Shown: one piece after another, positions 9,597 through 19,496 of the stretch
Layout of the letters: each line of letters opens with the position of its first letter
How positions within the stretch are numbered: position 1 is the first letter of the stretch
From: Hyphomicrobiales bacterium
GTDB lineage: Bacteria > Pseudomonadota > Alphaproteobacteria > Rhizobiales > HXMU1428-3
NCBI GenBank assembly: GCA_021775425.1
Contig: JAJFHX010000020.1
Coordinates: 83,582 to 147,581 of the forward strand
Direction: 5' to 3'
DNA length: 64,000 nt
The notes under the pieces: generated by a model
What the model was told of the DNA's origin: nothing
Seen by the model: the letters and a program-made list of their open reading frames with translations, nothing else
The model's database searches: none
Translations under genes and position numbers: made by a program

Positions 9597-10640
9597 CTAT
9601 CTCATCGGCGGAGCATAGAGAATGCCACCCTTGTTCCATAAGGCGTTGAGCCCCCGTGAAAGGCGCAGTGGTGAACCTTCGCCTAAGTTCTTGTCAAAAA
9701 CTTCAGAATAATTACCAACCTTACCGATAACATCTGCGACCCAATCATCTTTCAGATTCAACTTTTGGGCAACTGCAATGGCTGCTTTCGTAAGGGCTTC
9801 TCGTTCCGGTCCGTTTTCCGCTTTGCTATTTTTCTCATGATCAGAAGTCCAGCCGATTTCTTCAGCATTGATTAAAGCAAAAAGTGTCCAGCGAACAAGA
9901 TCAACCCACTGCGAATCCCCCTCAAGAACCACAGGACCTAGCGGTTCCTTAGAAATGACCTCAGGTAAAATAATCAACTCATCCGGATTTTTTAATTTTA
10001 CACGATCAGCCGCAAGAGCTGAACGATCTGAAGCATAGGCATCACACTTCCCAGCGTCATAAGCAACAAGCAGTTCAGCCCGACTGTTAAATGCGATGAT
10101 CTCTGTTTCAATTTTCTGTGCTTTGAAATAAGCTCTGACATTCGGGTCAGTTGTCGTCCCGGATATTAAACAGATTTTAACGCCACCAAGTTCCAGCGCA
10201 CTTATAAGCCCCTGTGCTTTCCGCACCATAAATCCCTGGCCGTCATAATAAATGACACCTACAAATTCAAGTTCGAGATTAATGTCCCGGGTCATCGTCC
10301 AGGTACTGTTGCGAGAAAGAAGGTCCACTTTGCCAGCCTTCAGAGCATCAAACCGCTCCTCAGCAGTAAGCGGAACAAAAGTAATTTTAAGTGGGTCAGA
10401 AAAAATCGCAGTTGATACCGCCCGGCAAAAATCAACATCAAAACCACGCCACTGATCTGATGCCCCTTTTTCCGCAAATCCGGATAATCCTGCGTTAACA
10501 CCGCAGATCAATTGCCCCCTGCTTCGGATATCATCCAGCGTACTGGCATTCAAGGTATGAAAAGGAAGGAACATTAGAAAAATGACAAGAATGGCTTGCA
10601 GCGAGCGCATAGTGGTGAATATTTCCATATCAATTCCCAA
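9597..10640 (-). CDS. Amino-acid ABC transporter substrate-binding protein (AapJ-like)
   Basis: DIRSRGQLICGVNAGLSGFAEKGASDQWRGFDVDFCRAVS; LLSRNSTWTMTRD; periplasmic signal. Confidence 0.85.
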   Translation of the reverse strand: MGIDMEIFTTMRSLQAILVIFLMFLPFHTLNASTLDDIRSRGQLICGVNAGLSGFAEKGASDQWRGFDVDFCRAVSTAIFSDPLKITFVPLTAEERFDALKAGKVDLLSRNSTWTMTRDINLELEFVGVIYYDGQGFMVRKAQGLISALELGGVKICLISGTTTDPNVRAYFKAQKIETEIIAFNSRAELLVAYDAGKCDAYASDRSALAADRVKLKNPDELIILPEVISKEPLGPVVLEGDSQWVDLVRWTLFALINAEEIGWTSDHEKNSKAENGPEREALTKAAIAVAQKLNLKDDWVADVIGKVGNYSEVFDKNLGEGSPLRLSRGLNALWNKGGILYAPPMR

Positions 10641-10773
10641 CTTTTCTATTGATGACAGAAAATGTCTTTGTCTAATGCTAATTTTTTATTTCATTCACTG
10701 CCATATTGCTAAATTACTAGAGGTCAATTTCATAAACCAGACCGGCTCTTATATTTTAATATACGTCTCGGAA

Positions 10774-12081
10774 TTATGGAGACAATTTTTTATCTATATC
10801 CCATTCATCTGACCTGACAATTTGTTGTTTTCTCGAATCACGATCATAAATATCTTCACGAAAAAGAACATCACCATTTGCTGCAGCCCACGCTGTCACA
10901 TATACAAAATAAACCGGCACATGTTTTTTCAGTTTGATAGTCTGTGGCTCGCCACTGTTAATCACACCATCAGCTTTTGAGGCCGACCAGTCAGGATAAT
11001 CATCCGCAATCAACCAGTCAGCAAGTTCAAGAACCCGTTCAACACGAACACACCCGGCACTATAAGGCCGCATGTAATATTTAAAAAGTTTCTTCAGCGG
11101 CGTATCATGCATATAGACAATATCCTTATTCGGCATGTCGATACGAACGAGGCCAAGGGCGTTGAAGGGGCCGTAATCCTGCCTGAAAACATACCTCTCA
11201 CCTTGAGCAGACCACCAGTTCACATCTCTGGGGTCAACTTCTTTGCCACCCCAACCCGAATAGACACGAATATGCTCACGCTTTAAATAATTAATATCTT
11301 TTTTGATTTCCGGAATTAACGCCCGAACAGCAATTGATTTGGGCACATGCCAGAAAGGAAGGTAATTCACCGCCTTGATATTTGCGTCAATGCTCGGTGT
11401 TGGCGTGTGCGGCTTGCCAACAATCACCCGGCTATGAAGCTCAACCCTGCCTCCACGAATGGCCTGCATTTCATATGCTGGAATATTAACAATCACATGG
11501 CGCTTGCCTTGTGTTTTCAGGGCAAGCTCACGGATCCGAACCTGATTAATGCGCAGTTGCTCTAACCTGTGATAGGCAGATACATTCAGCGAACGCCATG
11601 TGCGCCTATTGACTTTACCCGATGGCGTCAGGCCAAGCCGGTGCTGATAACGTTTGACAGCACTTTCAAGCCTCTCATCAAATAAATCAGCTTGCCCGCT
11701 GGTCTGCCGCAGATCACCAGAGGCAAGCAACCGCCTTTTCAGCGCAATAACACGAGAGCCAAAATCTCCAACTTTCAGCGACGGCCCTTTGGGAATAGGC
11801 CGCCACCCACCAGCCGAAACAATTTTCTGGTATTTCTGTATTGCATTCACTAAAGCAATTTGCGTTGTTTCACTTGTCAATAAATGTTTAGCGGCCCAGG
11901 GCAAATCGGATGGATCATATCCAGGGCGCTTAGAGTTATTGTTTGATTTTTTCTGTTTTACACCAAACAATTCTTCAAACAGGTTCCATTCCTGCCCTAT
12001 GGCCACCCCGTTTAAACTCAATGTAAAAAAGAAGCTGCAAGCAAACACAAAACAGCTGGTTCTTTGACGGAGACTTCCCAA
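10774..12081 (-). CDS. L,D-transpeptidase (YcbB-type) with peptidoglycan-binding repeat
   Basis: PG-binding segment LFDERLESAVKRYQHRLGLTPSGKVNRRT; YkuD motif HDTP...SAGCVRVERVLELADWL. Confidence 0.88.
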   Translation of the reverse strand: MGSLRQRTSCFVFACSFFFTLSLNGVAIGQEWNLFEELFGVKQKKSNNNSKRPGYDPSDLPWAAKHLLTSETTQIALVNAIQKYQKIVSAGGWRPIPKGPSLKVGDFGSRVIALKRRLLASGDLRQTSGQADLFDERLESAVKRYQHRLGLTPSGKVNRRTWRSLNVSAYHRLEQLRINQVRIRELALKTQGKRHVIVNIPAYEMQAIRGGRVELHSRVIVGKPHTPTPSIDANIKAVNYLPFWHVPKSIAVRALIPEIKKDINYLKREHIRVYSGWGGKEVDPRDVNWWSAQGERYVFRQDYGPFNALGLVRIDMPNKDIVYMHDTPLKKLFKYYMRPYSAGCVRVERVLELADWLIADDYPDWSASKADGVINSGEPQTIKLKKHVPVYFVYVTAWAAANGDVLFREDIYDRDSRKQQIVRSDEWDIDKKLSP

Positions 12082-12368
12082 ACTTACAAACTCCTGACCT
12101 GCACGCGGTAACTGCTCTCTATACCGGGCAAAATTCCTGCTACATCAATTATCATTAAAATAGTCGCACAATGTTCTGCCAACCTAGAACAAAATAACAG
12201 TGGCGTAAATTAATGAAGAAATTACTCATCCACCCACCAGATTTATTCGTTCAAAATAAGGTAACCAGATGACAAATAAGAAGATACACAAGCGTTTACT
12301 GTAATAAATAGTCAAGTAACAATTGCTTGACCGCATTTGTAGTAAATCGAATTACACAATTCTCCTGA

Positions 12369-12420
12369 CGCCGCCCATCGAAGACCTGAGAACATCGCTA
12401 TAAGAATGGCCGTGAGTTAA
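12369..12420. repeat. 52-bp imperfect direct repeat, copy 1
   Basis: cgccgcccatcgaagacctgagaacatcgctataagaatggccgtgagttaa; 45/52 identical to copy at 12557. Confidence 0.8.
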
Positions 12421-12426
12421 ATTGCG

Positions 12427-12444
12427 CGGTTGCTGGTGGGCAAC
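12427..12444. repeat. Hairpin repeat unit cggttgctggtgggcaac
   Basis: 17/18 match to 63823..63840 downstream of 5S rRNA; internal stem gttgc/gcaac. Confidence 0.6.
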
Positions 12445-12556
12445 TGAAGCGCCACTAAAATGGTGGTTCTCAGACCAATTTCAAATTACGAAGAAGGAAC
12501 CCTAGCCTGCAAGGCCGGGGTGACATGGCGTAGCATCAGCGAAGCCCGGCGTGTTG

Positions 12557-12608
12557 CGCCGCCCATCGGAGGCCTGAGAGCATCGCTCGAAGAATAGCCG
12601 TGAGATAA
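12557..12608. repeat. 52-bp imperfect direct repeat, copy 2
   Basis: cgccgcccatcggaggcctgagagcatcgctcgaagaatagccgtgagataa; 188 bp from copy 1. Confidence 0.8.
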
Positions 12609-12612
12609 AAAA

Positions 12613-12688
<76 letters not shown>

Positions 12689-12804
12689 AAATATCAACTG
12701 CGAAAGAAAGGCAGGATGAACGGTTTTATAGAGACAAATTCCTCCCCTGTCCAGCCTTCCTTTGTTCAAACAGGGGGAAATAACTGAAAAAATTTGAAGC
12801 CTGA

Positions 12805-13806
12805 TTAATCCTTGTCATCTGATGAAAAATCAGACTGATCAAAATTATAAACTTCGTTACAGAATTCACAGGTGACAATAATTTTCCCAGCCATTTCAAT
12901 CATCTCATCCCGCTCTTTTGCGGAAAAATTAGCGAGCATTCCTTGCACCCGTGTCCGTGAACAGGAACACCTCGCCACCACTGGCACCTTATCATAAATC
13001 CGAACACCTTCTTCATGATAAAGTCGCAGCAATAGCCGCTCCGGCGCAAGTTCAGGATCAAGAAGCTCATGAGCTTCTACAGATTCACCCAAAATTCGCG
13101 CCCGCCGCCAGTCATCTTCAATATCTTCAAAAGCCGGGGCCATTTCAACAGGGTTACCACCCTCACTGGTCAGATACTGAACCAGCAATCCACCAGCCCG
13201 CCAATGCCAGTTCTTCCCGTCAGATGACGCATCAGCATTATAATGTTTCGCCACATGCAACCGGACAAGGCTGGGTATTTGCTCAGATTGCTGAAAGTAA
13301 TCTTCAGCGACCAGGCCAAGATTATCCTGCTCCAGCGCGACAATCCCCTGATATCGCTCCATATCCGGCCCCTGATCAACTGTCAGAGCCATATAGCCCC
13401 GCCCCAGCCAGCTGCCAAGTTCATGTTCAACACCTTGCGCTTCCAGATCAGCCACCGCCGCCTTATTAAAGCTGGCATAACCACGCAGTTCTCCCGGCGT
13501 GGTGTAATCCACCACAATCATAGATATCGGCCCATCGGTTTTGGTTTGCAAAATAAGCTTGCCATCAAACTTTAAAGAGGCACCAATCAAGGCTGTCAGC
13601 GCAATCGCCTCTCCCAGATAGTTCGATACACTATCAGGATAATCATGCGCGGCGATGATATCATCAACCGCTGTGCCAAGCCGCGTTAGACGCCCGCGCG
13701 CCCCGGCACCGTCCGCCTGAAACGGTAACACAACATCATCGGTAACTTCACTATCAAGAATAATATAGCCATCATCAGAGACAGATGACTGGTCATTTTC
13801 ACTCAT
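12805..13806 (-). CDS. hslO: Redox-regulated chaperone Hsp33
   Basis: C-terminal zinc motif CSCSRTRV...VTCEFCNEVYNFD; adjacent to argF/argD. Confidence 0.95.
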   Translation of the reverse strand: MSENDQSSVSDDGYIILDSEVTDDVVLPFQADGAGARGRLTRLGTAVDDIIAAHDYPDSVSNYLGEAIALTALIGASLKFDGKLILQTKTDGPISMIVVDYTTPGELRGYASFNKAAVADLEAQGVEHELGSWLGRGYMALTVDQGPDMERYQGIVALEQDNLGLVAEDYFQQSEQIPSLVRLHVAKHYNADASSDGKNWHWRAGGLLVQYLTSEGGNPVEMAPAFEDIEDDWRRARILGESVEAHELLDPELAPERLLLRLYHEEGVRIYDKVPVVARCSCSRTRVQGMLANFSAKERDEMIEMAGKIIVTCEFCNEVYNFDQSDFSSDDKD

Positions 13807-13849
13807 TTACATACCTTCTTAACCGGCCAATAATCTCTTAATCAACGGC

Positions 13850-14827
13850 CTATATAGCACCAAGGCTCCAGGCGATGATCGCCTTTTGCACATGCAAACG
13901 GTTCTCAGCTTCATCAAACACAACAGATTGCGGCCCATCTATGACATCAGCTGTCACTTCGCGTCCCCGATAAGCCGGCAGGCAGTGCATGAATAAAGCA
14001 TCTTTATCAGCAAGCGCCATCATCTCACGATTAACCTGATAGGGCGCAAAGGCTTCCTTGCGTTCAGCTGCATCTTCATCACCCATAGATACCCATGTAT
14101 CAGTCATGATAAGATCAGCCCCTTCAAAAGCGTCTTCGATCTTATCAACAATATGTATTGAGGATTTGCCGCCCGTTAAACCAAGAGCTTTATCTTTAGC
14201 AATCGCCTCCTGCATGGCTTCAGTTGGTCCATATTGTTCCGGTGCCGCTATATAGAATGAAAATCCGAGTTTGGTCGCTGCATGAACAGCAGAAAGCGCG
14301 ACATTATTACAATCACCAATCCAGGCGACTTTACGGCCCTCAATCGGCCCGCGTTTTTCTATAAAGGTAAGAATATCAGCCAGAATCTGACAAGGATGCG
14401 AACGATCTGTTAATCCATTAATCACCGGCACATCCGCAAACTCAGCCAGGTCGAGCAAATTCTGATGCGCAGACGTGCGTAGCATCATCACATCCACATA
14501 GCGCGACATCACCCGTGCTGTATCCGCAATCGACTCGCCCCGCCCAAGCTGTAGGTCATTTGAGCTAAGTGAAATACAAGACCCACCAAGGTCACGCATC
14601 GCCACATCAAATGAAACCCGCGTGCGCGTCGAAGGCTTTTCAAAAATCGTCGCCAGAATGCGCCCATCACACAGCTTAGGAGCTTTGTGGCGCAAATCTT
14701 TAAACTCTTTTTTCATTAAGAGTGCCTTATCTAAAATATGGCTGATCTCTTCAGAGCTTAAAATATCTAAATCAATAAAATGCCGTTTTTCCATCGGCCT
14801 GTCCTTAGCTAAAATTTCTACATTCAT
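13850..14827 (-). CDS. argF: Ornithine carbamoyltransferase
   Basis: FEKPSTRTRVSFDVAM, HPCQILADILT, MHCLPAYRGREV; start taken at internal Met. Confidence 0.96.
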   Translation of the reverse strand: MNVEILAKDRPMEKRHFIDLDILSSEEISHILDKALLMKKEFKDLRHKAPKLCDGRILATIFEKPSTRTRVSFDVAMRDLGGSCISLSSNDLQLGRGESIADTARVMSRYVDVMMLRTSAHQNLLDLAEFADVPVINGLTDRSHPCQILADILTFIEKRGPIEGRKVAWIGDCNNVALSAVHAATKLGFSFYIAAPEQYGPTEAMQEAIAKDKALGLTGGKSSIHIVDKIEDAFEGADLIMTDTWVSMGDEDAAERKEAFAPYQVNREMMALADKDALFMHCLPAYRGREVTADVIDGPQSVVFDEAENRLHVQKAIIAWSLGAI

Positions 14828-14848
14828 TTTATCACCCACAAGAAACGA

Positions 14849-16042
14849 TTAAGTCTCAATCCGGGCCGCTGCCCGCTCCAGTGCCATCACAGCCGCATCA
14901 AAGTCTTTCTCTGTCGCAATCAGCGGTGGCAACAACCTGACAACATTCCCCCCTGCCGGAACACATAACAGTTTTTCCGCAAACGAGGCCGCCACCATGT
15001 CTTGCGGGCTGCATTTTAATTGAAGTCCTAATAAAAGACCCTCACCCCTGACAAGTTCAAAAACATTCGGGTGTCCATCTACAACAGAAGCCAGCTTTTG
15101 TTTGAACAACAACCCCTTTTCCCTGACCTGTTCAAGAAAACCTGGCTCCAGTACAACATCAAGCACAGCGTTTGCTGCCGCCATCGCCAGTGGGTTGCCG
15201 CCAAAAGTCGACCCATGCGAACCGGCACTCATCGGGCCAGCCACTATATCTGAGGCAAGACAAGCCCCAATCGGAAAGCCCCCTCCAAGCCCCTTGGCCG
15301 AAGTGAGAATATCCGGTTCAACACCATGAAGTTGATAAGCATAAAGCGCCCCTGTCCGCCCAGCACCGGTCTGGACTTCGTCAAAAATCAGCACCAGCTC
15401 ATTTTCATCACATAGCGTGCGAAGTTCCCGAAGAAATGAAGGGTCAACCGGGTTAATACCGCTTTCCCCCTGAATAGGCTCTATCATAATCCCGGCAGTC
15501 CGCGGTGTAATCGCAGCTTTAAGTGCTTCTATATCCCCAAGCGGAACATGATCAAACCCATCAACAACCGGGCCAAAACCTTCAAGGTGTTTTTCCTGTC
15601 CGCCAGCCGCGATCATAGCCAGAGTACGCCCATGAAAGGCACCGTCAAAAGTGATGATGCGAAAAGGAGCATCCTGTTCCTCTCCCCCATTCTGGCAATG
15701 TTGAGCTGACTTGTATTTCCGCGCCATTTTCACAGCACACTCGTTTGCCTCTGCCCCTGAATTAGCAAAGAAAACTTTATCAGCAAAACTATTCGCACAA
15801 AGCCGGTTCGCAAGAACTTCCTGTCCCTCAATCTTATAAAGATTAGAAACATGCATCAGCTTTTGTGCCTGCTGCTGAATGGCATCTACTAGATGTGGGT
15901 GAGCATGACCAAGCGAGTTCACCGCAATACCAGCACCAAAATCCAGATATCGTTCACCAGTAGTCGAGATAAGCTCGCACCCGTCCCCATGGTCAAAAGT
16001 AATATCGGTCCGCGCATATGTCGGTAAAATATTATTCGTCAT
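14849..16042 (-). CDS. argD: Acetylornithine/succinylornithine aminotransferase
   Basis: Class III aminotransferase: LIFDEVQTGAGRTG, TSAKGLGGGFPIGA, GSHGSTFGGNPLA. Confidence 0.95.
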   Translation of the reverse strand: MTNNILPTYARTDITFDHGDGCELISTTGERYLDFGAGIAVNSLGHAHPHLVDAIQQQAQKLMHVSNLYKIEGQEVLANRLCANSFADKVFFANSGAEANECAVKMARKYKSAQHCQNGGEEQDAPFRIITFDGAFHGRTLAMIAAGGQEKHLEGFGPVVDGFDHVPLGDIEALKAAITPRTAGIMIEPIQGESGINPVDPSFLRELRTLCDENELVLIFDEVQTGAGRTGALYAYQLHGVEPDILTSAKGLGGGFPIGACLASDIVAGPMSAGSHGSTFGGNPLAMAAANAVLDVVLEPGFLEQVREKGLLFKQKLASVVDGHPNVFELVRGEGLLLGLQLKCSPQDMVAASFAEKLLCVPAGGNVVRLLPPLIATEKDFDAAVMALERAAARIET

Positions 16043-16771
16043 TTTTCCGGAAGCCCATAACTAAAAAAGCTGCCAGAAGGCAGCTAACATCAAAATTTAT
16101 AATAGCGTTTCAGTTACGGGGCTGTCAAACATTAGCAACATATGCAGATCAGAAGACGAAGTTTAATTCCTTCGATGCTAACTATAGCAAAAAACCAGTT
16201 ACTAAATCCTCGACGACAGAAAACAGGATCGCCAGCAAAAAAATAGACAATATGCCCAGCTCATAATTATCAGCAATGTATAGAGATTAAGAGCCTTTAT
16301 TGAAAAATGACAGATAAATGACAGACAGATAACGAAACAACCAACAACATGCCCTCAAAGTTGTTGCATAGCCCTTACAATATTCTCCGCTCGCATTTGC
16401 ACAATAATTATAACCACATAAACGCTTTTCATGATTTTAAATATTGCCGTGCTAAAAACGTAACAGTTTAAATTTGGATTGTTGAAAAGATAAATTCAAT
16501 CCCCCTCTTCTCTTGCAGCTTTCAGCTTTGTCAGTGTAACTTGAACTCATCCTTGCTGACCTTAGTCACAGTCCCGATGTTAATTTACTCAAGGTTAAAT
16601 TATTAAGGGCCAGTCTTAAAAGTGCTTAATTTTGTAGAATATCTTCCTTAAAGTCAGCGTATTTCCAGTTTTAGTAGAGTAATTCAAATAAGAGCTCATC
16701 CAGAATGAGGGTGTAACTCTGTTTTTGAACTGTATTCAGTGTTGAGGCGGTGCTCATGCTGAAAGCGTAAC

Positions 16772-16787
16772 GATTCAAACTAGATTC
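16772..16787. promoter_or_regulatory. Two GANTC (CcrM-type) sites upstream of gcrA
   Basis: GATTC at 16772-16776 and 16783-16787, 11 bp apart, within 50 bp of the gcrA start. Confidence 0.6.
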
Positions 16788-16818
16788 TAAAATATCGGCA
16801 TACGACGAGGAGGCATTC

Positions 16819-17364
16819 ATGTCCTGGACTGATGATCGGGTAGAAATTTTAAAAAAGCTTTGGGCAGAAGGTCTGAGCGCCAGCCAGATAGCAGGTCGCC
16901 TTGGCGGTGTGACCCGCAATGCCGTCATTGGTAAAGTTCACAGGCTCGGACTTTCAGGCCGGGCCACAACATCAAGAGCCAAACCGGCCCGCGCCAGAAA
17001 ACATAAAACCACGCGCCAGGGTGGCACAACCAGACTTGGCTTGTTTTCCAGCAACAGCACAGCAATGCGCAGCTTATCAACTAATCCTGATGGCCCAAAA
17101 GAAGAACCTTTCCGTTCCCAATATGTTGAGCTTGATATTCCGCTTGAAGAACGGGTCGATCTTGTTGATTTAAAAGAAAGCCAGTGTCGCTGGCCGATTG
17201 GTGATCCTCAGGAGAGTGGGTTTCACTTTTGCGGTAAGCACAAAGAAGATGGCACTCCCTATTGTGAATACCACGCAGAAATAGCTTTCCAGCCATTGTC
17301 ACGTCAAAGTGCCAGAGCAAAAGCGCAAACAGCCGTTGCAACAGCAGCGCGTCTGGCAAAATAA
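16819..17364 (+). CDS. gcrA: GcrA cell-cycle regulator
   Basis: MSWTDDRVEILKKLWAEGLSASQIAGRLGGVTRNAVIGKVHRLGLSGR N-terminus; CRWPIGDP..FHFCG C-terminal motif. Confidence 0.97.
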   Translation: MSWTDDRVEILKKLWAEGLSASQIAGRLGGVTRNAVIGKVHRLGLSGRATTSRAKPARARKHKTTRQGGTTRLGLFSSNSTAMRSLSTNPDGPKEEPFRSQYVELDIPLEERVDLVDLKESQCRWPIGDPQESGFHFCGKHKEDGTPYCEYHAEIAFQPLSRQSARAKAQTAVATAARLAK

Positions 17365-17395
17365 AAAATTACAGATTTAAAAGAATACCCCAGCA

Positions 17396-17434
17396 AAAAC
17401 CACGGTCAATGCAACTTATGCAACCGTGGTTTTT
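17396..17434 (+). terminator. Rho-independent terminator after gcrA
   Basis: AAAACCACGGT...ACCGTGGTTTT stem followed by T-rich tract. Confidence 0.85.
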
Positions 17435-17459
17435 CATTTCTGCAATGCATCACTAAAAA

Positions 17460-18458
17460 TTATTGAATGCTCATCACCTGAATGATAGCCGGGCCGAGGA
17501 TAACGGCGAACAATACGGGAAGAAAAAACACAATCATGGGGACAGTTAGTTTGGGGGGTAAAGCAGCAGCTTTTTTCTCTGCTTCATTCATACGTTCATC
17601 ACGAAACTCTTCAGCCATCGCTCGAAGCGCAACACCCAGCGCAGTACCATATTTCTCAGCCTGAATAAGACTGGTCGTCACTGAACGAACCCCGGGCAAC
17701 CCGGTACGTAATCCAAGATTCTCCAACGCTTGTCGCCGGTTTTGCAAATATGACATCTCGGCAGTCGTTAATGTCAGCTCTTCAGCTAGCTCGCTCGACT
17801 GTCCGCCAATTTCCACAGCCACTTTACGAAAAGCAGCCTCAATAGACATACCCGCCTGCACGCAGATCAAAAGCAGGTCAAGCGCATCAGGAAATGCCTG
17901 ACGAATAGAAGCCTGGCGTTTTTGAATAAGATTGGAAATAAAAATATTCGGCAGATAAAATCCCAGATACCCACCGCCAAGAATGGCAGAAAATTTCAGC
18001 ATACCCTCGAGGCCAAAATCATTGATAAAAAACATATAAAATGCAGTCAGCCCCATGCCAACAAACGGCAGCACACAACGCATCACCAGAAACACCATAA
18101 TAGGGCTGCTACCTCGCAATCCAGCCATCTTCATTTTTAAAGCAAGGTCTTCCGTTTCGAGGGCTTTGCGAAGATTAAACATCTTCACGATTTGCGCCAT
18201 ACCCGTTTTCTGATTATGGCGGATATTCCCGGTGCGCGCTTTTTCTTCTGCCAGATCCTGCAAACGCTGGACCTTAAGACGCTCGCGCTCATCGGCAACA
18301 TATTTCATCCGGCTGCCAAGTTTATCATTTGTCAACAAAGGGCCGGTCAGAGTCAGTACAGTGGCAAATGCAGCCACCGCTGTCAAAATAACAAGAACAT
18401 TCCTTGGCTCCATCGCCATTTGCATGATTTCATACATATCAACACTCACTCTCGCCAA
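17460..18458 (-). CDS. tadC: Tad pilus inner-membrane protein TadC (type II secretion F domain)
   Basis: QAFPDALDLLLICVQAGMSIEAAF GspF domain, last gene of tad cluster. Confidence 0.9.
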   Translation of the reverse strand: MARVSVDMYEIMQMAMEPRNVLVILTAVAAFATVLTLTGPLLTNDKLGSRMKYVADERERLKVQRLQDLAEEKARTGNIRHNQKTGMAQIVKMFNLRKALETEDLALKMKMAGLRGSSPIMVFLVMRCVLPFVGMGLTAFYMFFINDFGLEGMLKFSAILGGGYLGFYLPNIFISNLIQKRQASIRQAFPDALDLLLICVQAGMSIEAAFRKVAVEIGGQSSELAEELTLTTAEMSYLQNRRQALENLGLRTGLPGVRSVTTSLIQAEKYGTALGVALRAMAEEFRDERMNEAEKKAAALPPKLTVPMIVFFLPVLFAVILGPAIIQVMSIQ

Positions 18459-18503
18459 TAATGGCTACGCACCCAAAAGCTCCGGGCAAAACAAACATCA
18501 GAT

Positions 18504-19496
18504 CTAAATTTTAAAGTTAATCATCCAGCGCATAACAAACACACCCGTCAACATAACTAGTGCACTACCAGCCAGAATCATATGACCTGTTGGATGCGTC
18601 CATAAAATTTCCATATAATCAGGGTTCGCGAAGGAAACACCCCCCATAACAATGAGCGGCAGTGAACCGATAATTCCCGCTGAAGCTTTCGCTTCCATAC
18701 TCACAGCCTGAACTTTTGCTTTGAGTTTATGCCTGTCTCTCAGCACTTTCACCAGATTTGAAAGCGCTTCCGCGATGTTACCACCAACTTGCAATTGGAT
18801 CGTCACAACAATGGTGAAAAAATTAACTTCCTGAAGTGGCACCCGTTCATAAAGACGGCTCATAGCTTTCTCAATCGGTATACCAACCCGCTGTTGTTCA
18901 ACAACATTCAGAAATTCACTCTTCACCGGCTCACCAACTTCCGTGGTGATAATTTGCAAGCAATCATTAAACGGCAAACCGGCCTTCACACCGCGAATGA
19001 TAATATCAATAGCATTGACAAATTCACTGATAAAAACCTTCTGCCGCCGCTTGATCAAAACACTAAGCACATAACGCGGCAGACCGACACCGCCGACAAA
19101 TAAACCAAGTGCTACAAAGTAAATTGGTAATCCAAAGAGCAAAAGCATGAAACCAAGAATAAGACCGCTCATTGCTGAAATCATGTAAAATGTTTTCGGC
19201 TTAAGGTTTTCTAACCCCGCCCGCTGTAATAACAGCCGAAGTGTTACTTTTTTCTGCTTTTTACTTTTGGCTTCAAGTTCTTTAACGGCATCCTGCACCT
19301 GCTTGCGACGAGTTTGCTCAACCTGCCCTTCACGTGAGGCAATCTTCGCCTTCATGCCACCGGCAACAACCTGTTTGCGTTTTTCAACTTTTCTTTCACC
19401 CGAAAGAAAAGGATCAAGCACCATAAAGATTATGGCACCGACAGACAGCGCACCAAGCCCCATCGCGGCATAAATAAGCATTTCCTGATCAAACAT
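18504..19496 (-). CDS. tadB: Tad pilus inner-membrane protein TadB (type II secretion F domain)
   Basis: FVNAIDIIIRGVKAGLPFNDCL, VQLQVGGNIAEALSNL-type GspF domain. Confidence 0.9.
   Translation of the reverse strand: MFDQEMLIYAAMGLGALSVGAIIFMVLDPFLSGERKVEKRKQVVAGGMKAKIASREGQVEQTRRKQVQDAVKELEAKSKKQKKVTLRLLLQRAGLENLKPKTFYMISAMSGLILGFMLLLFGLPIYFVALGLFVGGVGLPRYVLSVLIKRRQKVFISEFVNAIDIIIRGVKAGLPFNDCLQIITTEVGEPVKSEFLNVVEQQRVGIPIEKAMSRLYERVPLQEVNFFTIVVTIQLQVGGNIAEALSNLVKVLRDRHKLKAKVQAVSMEAKASAGIIGSLPLIVMGGVSFANPDYMEILWTHPTGHMILAGSALVMLTGVFVMRWMINFKI

Noticed and set aside
12951-13469. 172-aa plus-strand ORF
   Set aside because: Antisense to hslO, Gln/Pro/His-rich artefact.
16582-16629. Possible CtrA sites (TTAA-N7-TTAA) upstream of gcrA
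   Set aside because: TTAA pairs are present but with spacings of 6, 4 or 11, not 7; the region is simply AT-rich.
16671-16928. 85-aa minus-strand ORF over the gcrA promoter and start
   Set aside because: Overlaps the start of gcrA antisense with no domain or ribosome-binding support.
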